DNA of 20,070 nt from Armatimonadetes bacterium UBA5352 (GCA_002411015.1 DHPY01000028.1:29519-49588); one strand, 5' to 3'. Positions 1 through 7,476 are shown, counted from the stretch's first letter. Program-made: numbers and translations. The notes: generated by a model not told the origin, from the letters alone.

Positions 1-248
1 GGGAGGGGCGCCCGTGCCACGGGATGGCCCATGCGCGCCATGCCACGCCGTTCGTGGCGCAGGCGGGAATGCGAGACCGGAGAGCCCGATCACCATCGTG
101 AGTGCTTCCGTCCCGGCCGCGGCGCATGGTTCGGCAGCCCCCCATACCGCCTCCCCCACGAACGACCTCGCCGACATGAAGGCCTTCGACCTCGGCGCGT
201 GGAATCGCCCCCCGAATCGCAGACGCTGCATTCAGGAGGCGACACGTC
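1..248. other. Intergenic leader at window edge
   Basis: No convincing gene is seen in these first 248 bases. Several frames are open, but they run into the gene at 249 out of frame and have no ribosome binding site. Bases 5-20 resemble one half of the hairpin repeat found elsewhere in the window (reverse complement GTGGCACGGGCGCC), probably a decayed or truncated copy. A separate perfect hairpin lies at 42-58 (arms GCCACG and CGTGGC, loop CCGTT). The promoter of the first ceramidase-like gene should lie here, but no box could be recognised with confidence. The Shine-Dalgarno AGGAGG is at 234-239. Confidence 0.5.
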
Positions 249-1571
249 ATGCCCGATGGCCCCATCAATACCGAAGGTCTGCCTGCCATCCGCGCAGGCT
301 CGGCGCGCGTCGAGATCACCCCGCCGCTTGGCACCGCACTCGCCGGCTACTTCTCGCCCCGCTGGTCCGATCGCGTCGAGGACCCGCTCTTCGCCAAGGC
401 GCTCGTGCTCGAGAGCGGTGGCGAGCGCGTCGCGCTCGTGTCCTGTGACGTCATCTGCATGCCCGCGGATATCGCGGACCCCGCGCGAGAGATGATCGAG
501 CAGCGCACCGGCATCCCTGGCGGCAACGTCCTCATCTGCGCCACGCACACCCACACCGGCCCCGAGATGCGCCGAGGCCGGACGGTCATCCCCGCCAATG
601 AGGAGTGGCTGGACACCGTGCCGGGTCTGATCGCCGAGGCGGTTGATGCCGCTCTCGCCGATATGTTCGACGCGGTGCTCATCCCCGGGCGCGAGTGCGA
701 GGACCGTCTCGGCAGCAACCGCCTCGGGCGCAACCCAGACGGCACCGAGGTCTTCGGCAAGGAGGGCGCCATCGGCCCGGCGGGCCCGATCGACCCCGAA
801 CTGCTCGCGATGAGCATCCGCGACCACGAGGGCACCGTGCGCGCGATGATCGTGAACTACGCGATGCACGCGGACACCGTCGGTGGCAACGGCATCTCAG
901 CCGGGTGGCCGGGACGCGTCGACTCCACTCTGCGCAGCCTCTACGGCGAGCAGTGCGTCACGATCTTCCTCCAGGGCGCCTGCGGAGACATCAACCACGC
1001 GCACTGGTTCAAGAGCCGCTGGATTGGCAAGGGCATCCAGAAGGCCACGCAGATGGGCCGCGCGATGGCCGGTCTGGCCGTCAACGCCACGGAGCTTGCT
1101 GAGCCGCTCGAGACGGGGGAGATCGCCTGTATCTTCCGCCATGAGCCCATCCCGTACTACACGCGCGACGAAAAGATGCGCGCCGAGGTCGAGGAGAAGC
1201 GCGCGATGGAGGACAAGCCCGGCCGCTGGGACTTCATCATCCAGCGCTTCGATGAGTGGGAGCTCGACGGGCAGATCGCGCAGCTTCCGATCCAGGTCAT
1301 CCGCATCGGCGAGGTCATGATCGTCGGCATCCCGAGCGAGGTCTTCGTCGAGTGGGGGCTCGAGATCAAGCACTGGTCGCCCGCGCAGTTCACTTTCGTG
1401 GCGGAGCTTGCCAACGACTGGTTCGGCTACATCCCGACGACCGATCAGGCCCACCGCGGTGCCTACGGGGCGCAGCCGCTGCTCTCGCGCCGCCTGGAGG
1501 CCGATGGCGGGCGGAAGATGACCGACGCCGTGCAGGTGGCGATGTACGATCTGTGGCGGCAAGGCAGCTAA
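249..1571 (+). CDS. Neutral/alkaline ceramidase-like protein (paralogue 1)
   Basis: 440 residues, starting at an ATG 9 bases after AGGAGG (234-239). The protein matches the neutral/alkaline non-lysosomal ceramidase family (N-amidohydrolases that cleave ceramide to sphingosine and fatty acid). Visible landmarks are THTHTGP at residues 99-105 (first Zn-ligand His region), NYAMH ending at H207 (second His), PSE with E364, and GAYG with Y406. These correspond in order to the four zinc ligands of bacterial ceramidase. The classical GDVSPN motif, which holds the catalytic Ser, is here GDINHA (residues 246-251), so the Ser is replaced by Asn. No signal peptide is visible, although true ceramidases are usually secreted, and the protein is shorter than the roughly 650-residue classical enzymes because it lacks the C-terminal immunoglobulin-like domain. 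A hydrolase of another amide or ester bond is therefore more likely. It is followed by a close paralogue at 1840. Confidence 0.85.
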   Translation: MPDGPINTEGLPAIRAGSARVEITPPLGTALAGYFSPRWSDRVEDPLFAKALVLESGGERVALVSCDVICMPADIADPAREMIEQRTGIPGGNVLICATHTHTGPEMRRGRTVIPANEEWLDTVPGLIAEAVDAALADMFDAVLIPGRECEDRLGSNRLGRNPDGTEVFGKEGAIGPAGPIDPELLAMSIRDHEGTVRAMIVNYAMHADTVGGNGISAGWPGRVDSTLRSLYGEQCVTIFLQGACGDINHAHWFKSRWIGKGIQKATQMGRAMAGLAVNATELAEPLETGEIACIFRHEPIPYYTRDEKMRAEVEEKRAMEDKPGRWDFIIQRFDEWELDGQIAQLPIQVIRIGEVMIVGIPSEVFVEWGLEIKHWSPAQFTFVAELANDWFGYIPTTDQAHRGAYGAQPLLSRRLEADGGRKMTDAVQVAMYDLWRQGS

Positions 1572-1602
1572 CGGCTGCGGCGACAGCGAACGGCAAACCG
1601 TG

Positions 1603-1624
1603 GTGCGGGCGCCCTCGCCCGCAC
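1603..1624 (+). repeat. Hairpin repeat copy 1
   Basis: Perfect inverted repeat with arms GTGCGGGCG and CGCCCGCAC around a CCCT loop, preceded by CCGTG. It lies 32 bases after the stop of the first ceramidase-like gene. It shares arms and leader with copy 10 (10588-10608), but the loop has one extra base. The stretch just before it (1571-1600) contains AACGGC-type words that accompany this repeat elsewhere. Confidence 0.75.
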
Positions 1625-1639
1625 ACTGCACAGGACACG

Positions 1640-1778
1640 CGGAGGGGCCGCACGAGCCCTGCGAGCTTGCGAGCAGGGCGAGGTCGGCCCATATCGGTCG
1701 TCCGGACTACGATGATCATCGGCGATGGGCCGACCTCGCGACACGCGCTTCGCGCATGTCGCTCGTGCGGCCCCTCCG
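1640..1778. repeat. 139-base four-armed (cloverleaf) inverted repeat
   Basis: An exact 18-bp outer inverted repeat (1640-1657 with 1761-1778, left arm CGGAGGGGCCGCACGAGC) encloses an exact 15-bp inner inverted repeat (1678-1692 with 1725-1739, left arm GCGAGGTCGGCCCAT). Between outer and inner arms, each side has its own small hairpin: 1658-1677 (CCTGC/GCAGG) and 1740-1760 (GACA-C-GCG, CTTCG loop, CGC-A-TGTC). The apical part holds a perfect palindrome, CGATGATCATCG (1709-1720). It would fold into a four-way junction either as RNA or as extruded DNA. It lacks tRNA signatures. It could be a small non-autonomous mobile element, a structured RNA, or a protein-binding site. No target-site duplication was seen at its edges. 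A 12-base piece of the right arm (GCGGCCCCTCCG) recurs at 4734-4745. Confidence 0.85.
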
Positions 1779-1839
1779 AGGGCATAGCGGAGGCAGGCTG
1801 CAGGCCCGCACATGCTGATAACACTGAGGAGTGACGAAC

Positions 1840-3228
1840 ATGGCCGAATCACCGTACACCACCGAAGGTCTGCCCGCGATCCGCGCGGGCGTTGCGCGCA
1901 CTGTCATCACGCCCGAGGGCGAGTTCGGGCTCGCCGGGTACTACCATGAGCGCATCGGCAAGCGCGTGAGGGACGACCTGCACTGCCGCGCGCTCGTGCT
2001 CGATAACGGCGAGTGCCGCATCTGCATCGTCACGCTCGACCTCATCTTTGTCGCCCGCTCGTGGGGCGACGAGGCGCGCGCGATGATCACCGAGCGCACC
2101 GGCATCCCCGGTGACCGCATCATCATCTCCGCCACCCACACCCACACCGGCCCAGCCGTGAGCGGCAGCTACCGCTTCTCGCCGCCCGCGGAGTGGGCCG
2201 CCACGCTCGCCGCGAGGATCGCCGGTACGGCCGAGGCCGCCGCCAATGACATGTTCGACGCGCTGCTCTTCCCGGGGCTGCAGGAGGAGTGCATGCTCGC
2301 CAGCAACCGCCTCGGGCGCACCCGCGATGGCGATGAGGTCTTCTCCTCGCAGGGCGTCCTCGGCCATGCCGGACCGGTGGACCCGCGGCTGATCGCAGTC
2401 GGCGTGCGCGAGCATGACGGCACGCTGCGCGCGATGCTCGTCAACTACGGGATGCACGTGGACGTCATCGGCGGCGGCGGCGCGGACTTCGTCTCCGCCG
2501 ACTGGCCGGGGATCATGGAGGAGACCGTCGCCGGCGTCTACGGCGAGCAGGCGATCACGCTCTTCGTGAACGGCCCCTGCGGCGACATCAACCACCGCCT
2601 GTGGCGTGAGACGCGCCAGCCCGTTGAGGGTGAGGCGAAGGCGATCCAGATGGGCCGCGCCTACGCCGGCCTCGCGGTCGCGGCAGTCGAGGTCACCGAG
2701 CCCACTGAGCAGACCGGCTGCGGCTCAATGCTCGAGGACCTGCCGATCCCGTTCTATACCCGCGATGACGCGATGATGGCCGAGATCGAGCGTCTCCGGC
2801 AGCGCGATGACCTGGAGTACTTCGAGGAGGCCACGCTGCGCTCGTTTGAGCGCTGGGACAAGGACGGGCAGATCGCGAACGCGCCGGTGCAGGTGATCCG
2901 CTTCGGCGAGTTCCTGATCGTCGGTCTGCCGGGCGAGATCTTCACGCGCTGGGGAATGGAGATCCGCCAGTGGTCGCCGACACCGTGGACGATCGTGGTC
3001 GAGCTCGCGAACGATGCGCTCGGCTACATCCCGACCACCGACCAGGCGCTGCGCGGCGGCTACGGCGCGAAGCCGATCCTCTCGCGCAGGCTCGTGGCGG
3101 ACGCGGGCCGGCAGATCACCGACTGGGTGCAGGTCGCGATGTGGGAGCTCTGGGAGGGCGACGAGCGGCCGGCCGAGCGCCCGCGGATGGGCGAAGGCGG
3201 GAGCGCTGTGCCGGGGAAGAAGGAATAA
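1840..3228 (+). CDS. Neutral/alkaline ceramidase-like protein (paralogue 2)
   Basis: 462 residues from the ATG at 1840, which sits 8 bases after GAGGAG (1826-1831). The in-frame GTG at 1831 overlaps that ribosome binding site and is a poorer start. It is a clear paralogue of the gene at 249, with shared blocks along the whole length, including TEGLPAIRAG near the N-terminus, SNRLGR, GYIPTTDQ and LSRRL. Probable metal ligands are H100/H102 (THTHTGP), H206 (NYGMH), E366 (PGE) and Y408 (GGYG). The motif of the classical catalytic Ser reads CGDINH (247-252), again without Ser. The C-terminus has an extra charged tail of about 22 residues, rich in Glu, Arg, Pro and Gly. No signal peptide is visible, so a cytoplasmic location is inferred. 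The tandem pair suggests duplication followed by specialisation on related substrates, which are unknown. Confidence 0.85.
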   Translation: MAESPYTTEGLPAIRAGVARTVITPEGEFGLAGYYHERIGKRVRDDLHCRALVLDNGECRICIVTLDLIFVARSWGDEARAMITERTGIPGDRIIISATHTHTGPAVSGSYRFSPPAEWAATLAARIAGTAEAAANDMFDALLFPGLQEECMLASNRLGRTRDGDEVFSSQGVLGHAGPVDPRLIAVGVREHDGTLRAMLVNYGMHVDVIGGGGADFVSADWPGIMEETVAGVYGEQAITLFVNGPCGDINHRLWRETRQPVEGEAKAIQMGRAYAGLAVAAVEVTEPTEQTGCGSMLEDLPIPFYTRDDAMMAEIERLRQRDDLEYFEEATLRSFERWDKDGQIANAPVQVIRFGEFLIVGLPGEIFTRWGMEIRQWSPTPWTIVVELANDALGYIPTTDQALRGGYGAKPILSRRLVADAGRQITDWVQVAMWELWEGDERPAERPRMGEGGSAVPGKKE

Positions 3229-3312
3229 GACGGCCCTCCCCCCGGACTGGGGACTGCAGACGACGCAGCCTGAGGCGGGAGAGGCGAGGAACCGCGTGGC
3301 GTCTCACTCGTG

Positions 3313-3333
3313 GCACGGGCGTCCCGCCCGTGC
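3313..3333 (+). repeat. Hairpin repeat copy 2
   Basis: Perfect arms GCACGGGCG and CGCCCGTGC around the loop TCC, preceded by CGTG. It is followed at 3334-3373 by a pyrimidine-rich tract of GCCGTT/GTCGTT words. It lies in the 201-base gap before the Gfo/Idh/MocA gene. Confidence 0.8.
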
Positions 3334-3429
3334 GTCGTTCGCCGTTTGCCGTTGTCGTCAGCCGTTGTCGTTGCGCCCCGGCGAGAGAGAAGGACCGCAG
3401 AAGGCGTTGACGGAAGGAGATTCGCACGT

Positions 3430-4620
3430 ATGAAGAAGCTTCGTGTCGGGATTCTGGGGCTGGGGCGCGGGTACTCGCACCTGCGCAACTTCACCCACAT
3501 AGAGGACGCCGAGGTCATCGGCTGCGCGGACCGCGTGGAGCGGCTGCGCAATCGGGCGAAGGAGTTCTCCCCGGATGTGCCGCTGGTGGAGGAGTTCGAT
3601 GAACTGCTTGCGATGGAGCCGGACGCCATCGCGGTTGCCACCAACGGCCGGATGCAGGCGCGCCACACGATCCAGGCGCTCAAGGCCGGCTGCCACGTCA
3701 TCTCCGAGGTCCCCGGCTGCTTCACGGTCGAGGAAGCGCATCACATCGTCGCAGCGGTGCAGGCGACCGGGCTGCAGTACATGCTCGCCGAGAACTCGTC
3801 ATTCCTCGACTTCCTTCGCTACTGGCGGAAGTGGGTGCTCGACGGCCGCATGGGCGCGATCTCCATGGCCGAGGGCGAGTACCTGCACTACCTGCCGCAG
3901 ACGATGATCGCGGCGGAGAACACTCGCATGACGCCCGCGCAGTGCAAGGAGCAGGGCATTACCGACGCCGTGCCGTGCTGGCGCGCGGATCAGCCGCCGA
4001 TCCAGTATCTGACCCACGATCTCGGGCCGCTGCTCGAGGTCCTCGATGACCGCGTGGTCTCCGTGGTCTGTCGGGAGGGGCCGTGGTGGCAGGACCAGAC
4101 GCCACTGCGCTCCGACGGGCAGATCGCGCTCCTCCAGACGGCCGCCGGGCGGCTGATCAAGATCACCGTCACCCTTAGCACCCGGCGTCCGGGCGCGCAC
4201 AACTACCGCCTCTTCGGCACCGGCGGGAGCGCTGAGTGGTACTCCCACGAGGGCTTCTGCCGCCTCTTCGACAGCGAGCGCGAGGAGCGCGAGGGCTGGG
4301 AGGTCGTGCCGATCGGCACCGCGGCGCCTGATGCCGACAAAACCGTCGGCCACGGCGGCACCGATATCTGGACCGCCTACTACTTCACGAAAGCGATCCT
4401 CGAGGGCCGCAGCGTACCGATCGATGTCTACCGCATGTGCGACTACACCGTCCCAGGGATCCTCGCGGCACGCTCTGCGGAGCTTGGCGGACAGCCGATC
4501 ACCGTGCCCGACATTCGCACGGCGCCGCGCGAGACCAGTGAGTTCTGGAACCATGTGCCGATCCCGGAGAGCGAGCCGGAGCGGTGGAAGTACGAGGCGC
4601 CGAGCCAGGTCATCTACTAG
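3430..4620 (+). CDS. Gfo/Idh/MocA family oxidoreductase
   Basis: 396 residues. The ATG at 3430 has AAGGAG at 3414-3419, and the protein then begins directly with the Rossmann strand. The open frame extends upstream to 3310 but crosses the hairpin repeat and is not likely coding. The N-terminal NAD(P)-binding fold shows GILGLGRG (residues 7-14). Where most family members have an EKP motif with a functional Lys, this protein has EVP (93-95). The C-terminal substrate domain includes YLTHDLGP, with a His in the usual active-site helix, and a closing segment (from KAILEGRSVP on) typical of the family. Members oxidise or epimerise sugars and polyols using tightly bound NAD(H). GH109 glycosidases belong to the same fold, and the EVP variant is compatible with such a side branch, but this is inference. 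Substrate unknown; no signal peptide, so cytoplasmic. Confidence 0.88.
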   Translation: MKKLRVGILGLGRGYSHLRNFTHIEDAEVIGCADRVERLRNRAKEFSPDVPLVEEFDELLAMEPDAIAVATNGRMQARHTIQALKAGCHVISEVPGCFTVEEAHHIVAAVQATGLQYMLAENSSFLDFLRYWRKWVLDGRMGAISMAEGEYLHYLPQTMIAAENTRMTPAQCKEQGITDAVPCWRADQPPIQYLTHDLGPLLEVLDDRVVSVVCREGPWWQDQTPLRSDGQIALLQTAAGRLIKITVTLSTRRPGAHNYRLFGTGGSAEWYSHEGFCRLFDSEREEREGWEVVPIGTAAPDADKTVGHGGTDIWTAYYFTKAILEGRSVPIDVYRMCDYTVPGILAARSAELGGQPITVPDIRTAPRETSEFWNHVPIPESEPERWKYEAPSQVIY

Positions 4621-4652
4621 AGGGCGGCCCTCCAAGGCAACGACAAACGGCT

Positions 4653-4671
4653 GACGGGCAGGATGCCCGTC
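4653..4671 (-). repeat. Hairpin repeat copy 3
   Basis: Read on the minus strand, the arms are GACGGGCA and TGCCCGTC around the loop TCC, and the hairpin is preceded by GTTCGTAGC (plus-strand 4672-4680). The same leader precedes copies 5 and 9 in similar form. AACGAC/AACGGC words flank it on both sides. Confidence 0.8.
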
Positions 4672-4709
4672 GCTACGAACGACACGGCTTACGGCCAACG
4701 GCTGACGGC

Positions 4710-4730
4710 GCACGTGCGGGACGCCCATGC
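4710..4730 (-). repeat. Hairpin repeat copy 4 (degenerate)
   Basis: On the minus strand it reads GCATGGGCG, TCC, CGCACGTGC, preceded by GTG. It is a decayed version of the copy 2 type, with two mismatches in nine arm positions. It is separated from copy 3 by a 38-base AACGGC-word tract, and both lie in the same orientation. The following GCGGCCCCTCCG (4734-4745) matches the arm end of the cloverleaf element at 1767-1778. Confidence 0.6.
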
Positions 4731-4877
4731 CACGCGGCCCCTCCGCGACAACGGCGGCAACCGTGGCGTGTGAGCTGCTTGGGTGCATCCGCGGCCCGAG
4801 TTCAGGGGGGAGAGCGCGCCCTCTATCCCGAATCCAGTGATGGCGCAGCCACCTACTGATCTCGGGAGGATCCGCTC

Positions 4878-5849
4878 ATGGCGCTTGCATGCCCGTTCAC
4901 ACGAGAGACCAGGAACCCGCTCCTCACGCCCGCTGATATGCCGTTCGAGAACAACGGGGCGTTCAACCCGGCAGTCGCCGACCTCGGCGATGAGATCGTG
5001 CTCCTCCTGCGCATCGAGCGCCGCGAGGGAATGTCGGAGCTTCGGGTTGCGCGCAGCCCCAACGGTGTGGACAACTGGGAGATCGCTGACCTGCCGCTAC
5101 TGGCGCCCGATCACCCCGAGTACCCCTTCGAGGAGTGGGGCTGCGAGGATGCGCGAGTCACCAGGCTCGAGAACGGCCAGTGGGTCATCGCATACACCGC
5201 CTACGGGCGATATGGGCCGACAGTGGCGCTCGCGACCACTGACGATCGGTTCGAGAGTGTCGAGCGCATCGGCTCCGTGACCGTGCCGCCGAACAAGAAT
5301 GCGGCGCTCTTCCCGGTAAAGCTCGATGGCCGCTGGCTGATGCTCAACCGGCCGGAGACGGGCGGGCGGCCTCAGATCTGGTACTCATTCAGCCACGCCG
5401 ACGATCTGGATGAATGGACGCTCCCGGGCCTGCTGATCCCGTCACACATCGGCCCATGGTGGGACTCGACCCGCATCGGTGCGGGTGCTCCCCCAATCCG
5501 GACGAAGGATGGCTGGCTGCTCATCTACCATGGAGCGAAGGCTGCCGCAGGCACGTTGACCTACCGGCTCGGTCTGGCGCTGCTGGATCTGGACGACCCG
5601 CGCAAGGTCATCGCGAGAGCATCCGACTGGGTCTTCGCGCCACTCGAGCCGTACGAGGTCAGTGGCGCTGCCGGGAATGTCGTCTTCACCTGCGGCACCG
5701 CTCTCCGCGATGACGAGGTCTGGATGTACTACGGGGCCGCCGACACGAATGTGGCACTCGCGCGCGCGAAGACTGACGACCTGCTCGAGTTCGTCTGGCG
5801 CTACAACTACCTCGAGCAGGCCGGTCTCGACAAAGGCATGGTGCCGTAG
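4878..5849 (+). CDS. GH130-like beta-mannoside phosphorylase/hydrolase
   Basis: 323 residues. ATG at 4878, 7 bases after GGGAGGA (4864-4870). The protein has the five-bladed beta-propeller pattern of glycoside hydrolase family 130, which phosphorolyses or hydrolyses beta-mannosides. Recognisable landmarks are GCEDAR (residues 88-93), where D91 matches the family's proton-donor Asp, NKNAALFP (139-146), RPE (158-160) followed by an IWYS segment, YHGA (217-220), and MYYGAADT (293-300) near the end. The length is typical. There is no signal peptide, so it should act in the cytoplasm, as expected for a phosphorylase that conserves energy as sugar phosphate. Whether it uses phosphate or water cannot be told without aligning the phosphate-binding residues. 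The cupin gene follows after only 33 bases, so they are probably co-transcribed. Confidence 0.82.
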   Translation: MALACPFTRETRNPLLTPADMPFENNGAFNPAVADLGDEIVLLLRIERREGMSELRVARSPNGVDNWEIADLPLLAPDHPEYPFEEWGCEDARVTRLENGQWVIAYTAYGRYGPTVALATTDDRFESVERIGSVTVPPNKNAALFPVKLDGRWLMLNRPETGGRPQIWYSFSHADDLDEWTLPGLLIPSHIGPWWDSTRIGAGAPPIRTKDGWLLIYHGAKAAAGTLTYRLGLALLDLDDPRKVIARASDWVFAPLEPYEVSGAAGNVVFTCGTALRDDEVWMYYGAADTNVALARAKTDDLLEFVWRYNYLEQAGLDKGMVP

Positions 5850-5882
5850 CGGCGCCGCGAAAACGAACGCGAGGTGGAACAG

Positions 5883-6215
5883 ATGGCTGAGAACGCGAAC
5901 GATCTCGTCGGGCGGGCGCTCGATCTGGCAGGACTCGTGGACTACCAGGAGGGAGCGGTCGTCAGCCGCACGGTCATCGAGCGGAAGACCGGCACCGTCA
6001 CTCTCTTCGCTTTCGGTGCCGGACAGGGCCTGAGCGAGCACGCGGCGCCCTACGACGCGCTGGTCTACGTCCTCGACGGCGAGGCGCGCATCACCATCGC
6101 TGGCCAGGAGCAGACCGTGAGCGCGGGGCAGATGCTCACCATGCCCGCCGACATCCCGCACGCCGTCCGCGCCGAGGAAGCGTTCAAGATGATGTTGGTG
6201 ATGATACGGTCGTAA
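5883..6215 (+). CDS. Small cupin-domain protein
   Basis: 110 residues from the ATG at 5883; the purine-rich AGGTGG at 5872-5877 serves as ribosome binding site. A GTG at 5874 would add three residues but overlaps that site. A single cupin barrel is visible: motif 1 reads GLSEHAAPYDALVYVLDG, with only the first His (H53) of the usual HxH pair, and motif 2 reads GQMLTMPADIPHAV with its His. Two of the usual metal ligands are therefore missing or replaced, as in a common group of small stand-alone cupins of unknown substrate. It lies 33 bases after the GH130-like gene, suggesting a shared operon and perhaps a sugar-related or sensory role. No specific function can be assigned. Confidence 0.82.
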   Translation: MAENANDLVGRALDLAGLVDYQEGAVVSRTVIERKTGTVTLFAFGAGQGLSEHAAPYDALVYVLDGEARITIAGQEQTVSAGQMLTMPADIPHAVRAEEAFKMMLVMIRS

Positions 6216-6328
6216 AGGCGGGGAATGGTGAAAGGTGAATGGGAAGGGGGGGACGGCAACGGCGGGAGTTGGGAAGCGGGAATTGGCAAATGGGCGACGG
6301 CAAACGGCGCGAACGGCAACGGCGGGGG

Positions 6329-6344
6329 GCGGCAATAGTGCCGC
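6329..6344. repeat. Centre of an imperfect palindrome of AACGGC words
   Basis: A perfect 6-bp hairpin (GCGGCA and TGCCGC, loop ATAG) sits where the purine-rich AACGGC-type words on the left (6262-6326) change to the complementary GTCGTT/GCCGTG words on the right (6345-6364). CGAACG at 6310-6315 and CGTTCG at 6359-6364 can also pair. The tract is immediately upstream of hairpin copies 5 and 6 in the gap between the cupin and M14 genes. Confidence 0.55.
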
Positions 6345-6380
6345 GTCGTTGGCCGTGTCGTTCGTAGTTTCGTTCATAGG

Positions 6381-6399
6381 GACGGGCTTCCAGCCCGTC
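6381..6399 (+). repeat. Hairpin repeat copy 5
   Basis: GACGGGCTTCCAGCCCGTC: perfect 8-bp arms around the loop TCC, identical to copy 9. A GTTCGTAG leader-like word occurs 17 bases upstream at 6360-6367. The hairpin is followed by GCCGTTG, another recurring flank word. Confidence 0.8.
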
Positions 6400-6410
6400 C
6401 GCCGTTGTAT

Positions 6411-6430
6411 GACAGGCTTTCCAGCCTGTC
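6411..6430 (+). repeat. Hairpin repeat copy 6
   Basis: GACAGGCTTTCCAGCCTGTC: 8-bp arms with loop TTCC. Compared with copy 5, 11 bases upstream, the fourth arm base changed from G to A and its partner from C to T, so pairing is kept. It is 34 bases before the start of the M14 gene. Confidence 0.8.
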
Positions 6431-6464
6431 AATCCGCGAGCATACGTCGCGAAGGAGACATGGC

Positions 6465-7451
6465 ATGCTCTCACCAGCATGGATCTCGCGTCCCGATGAA
6501 GTCAACGCGAAAGTCGCAGAGTGGGCCGAGGCGTATCCGCAGACCCTCCTCGCCGAGAGCAGGGCGCAGTTCGCCGGCTACCCCGTCTGGGCCCTGACCG
6601 TCACCGACCGCTCCCTCGATGACGCTGCCAAGCGCAAGGCGATCATCCTCAAGCCGCACGCCCATGAGCCGGCGCCAATCGCAGCGCAGATGAATGTGAT
6701 CAACCAGCTCCTCACCGGCGAGACCCTCGACGGGCAGGCGACCCCGCTCGATCGTGACCGCATCCTGCGCGAGTGCCTGCTCGTTTTCATGCCCGACGCC
6801 AACCCCGAAGGCACCGCGCGGGCGCCGGTCGAGGCGTGGGATGGCTCGCAGTACACGAACGAGGAGTTCTGGGCGTGGATGCGCGGCCCTGACCCCAACA
6901 CCGGCCTCATGTGGAAGCGCGTGGATATCTACGATGACCGCGAGGAAGAGGTACTCCCGACGCGACGCGGGATCGTCTATGAGCAGATCGACGAGCACCA
7001 CTTCGTCGAGCCCAACCGCCACCACGCATCCAGCCTCTTCCAGTGGCTCTTCGAGCTTCTCAAGCGCCACGAGGGCGTGGAGATGCTGCTCGACCTGCAC
7101 CAGACCGAGTTCGAGAAGTCCCCATACAACGCGATGGTGATCCTCCCGTGTCTCTACGACACGCAACCGCCTCATCTCCAGCAGTATGAGCGGGAGTGGG
7201 CGGAGGCCATCGTTGCCGGCTGGGCGGAGCTTGACGGTGTCGAGCCGATGCCGGAGATCAAGCCGCTCGGCTACACCGGCGAGCAGCGGCAGTACTTCGT
7301 GGAGCGCTGGGGCGAGATCTACGGCCGCTACAGCAAGCTCACCACCGAGATCCAGAACAACAACCCGCGCACCCCGCCCGCTCTGCAGCAGCGCATGAAC
7401 GAGGTCGCGATCCGCGTGAGCATCCAGCGCCTGCTTGGCGCCTCGACGTGA
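6465..7451 (+). CDS. M14 family zinc carboxypeptidase-like protein
   Basis: 328 residues from the ATG at 6465, 7 bases after AAGGAG (6452-6457). An in-frame upstream ATG at 6405 lies inside the repeat region and is rejected. The protein carries the complete M14 carboxypeptidase signature: zinc ligands H65 and E68 in KPHAHE (63-68), PDANPEG (110-116) matching the family's PxxNPDG block, the third zinc ligand H212 in LLDLHQ, and the catalytic Glu E275 in TTEIQNNN near the C-terminus. The family removes C-terminal amino acids from peptides or deacylates related small amides. No signal peptide is seen, so it should act in the cytoplasm on imported small substrates. The neighbours suggest glycoconjugate degradation, but the substrate is not deducible from sequence alone. 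Confidence 0.85.
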   Translation: MLSPAWISRPDEVNAKVAEWAEAYPQTLLAESRAQFAGYPVWALTVTDRSLDDAAKRKAIILKPHAHEPAPIAAQMNVINQLLTGETLDGQATPLDRDRILRECLLVFMPDANPEGTARAPVEAWDGSQYTNEEFWAWMRGPDPNTGLMWKRVDIYDDREEEVLPTRRGIVYEQIDEHHFVEPNRHHASSLFQWLFELLKRHEGVEMLLDLHQTEFEKSPYNAMVILPCLYDTQPPHLQQYEREWAEAIVAGWAELDGVEPMPEIKPLGYTGEQRQYFVERWGEIYGRYSKLTTEIQNNNPRTPPALQQRMNEVAIRVSIQRLLGAST

Positions 7452-7457
7452 CCGTGG

Positions 7458-7476
7458 GGCAGGCATCCTGCCTGCC
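7458..7476 (+). repeat. Hairpin repeat copy 7 just after a stop codon
   Basis: GGCAGGCATCCTGCCTGCC: perfect 8-bp arms around the loop TCC, preceded by CCGTGG and followed by GTCGTCG. It begins 6 bases after the stop of the M14 gene, so it could also act as a transcript 3'-end hairpin, although no T-tract follows. Confidence 0.8.

Noticed and set aside
1634..1747. Direct repeat GACACGCG at 1634-1641 and 1740-1747 as a target-site duplication
   Set aside because: One copy lies inside the cloverleaf element rather than at its other edge, so it does not flank an insertion; probably chance.
1640..1778. tRNA or tmRNA gene suggested by the cloverleaf
   Set aside because: Stem lengths (18 and 15 bp) do not fit tRNA, and there is no T-loop GTTCRA sequence or CCA-type acceptor geometry.
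1572..1839. Several open frames spanning the gap between the ceramidase-like genes
   Set aside because: They overlap the cloverleaf and hairpin repeats, differ on each strand, and show no protein-like sequence or ribosome binding site.
3310..3429. N-terminal extension of the Gfo/Idh/MocA protein
   Set aside because: It would translate the hairpin repeat and word tract; the ATG at 3430 has a ribosome binding site and starts at the Rossmann strand.
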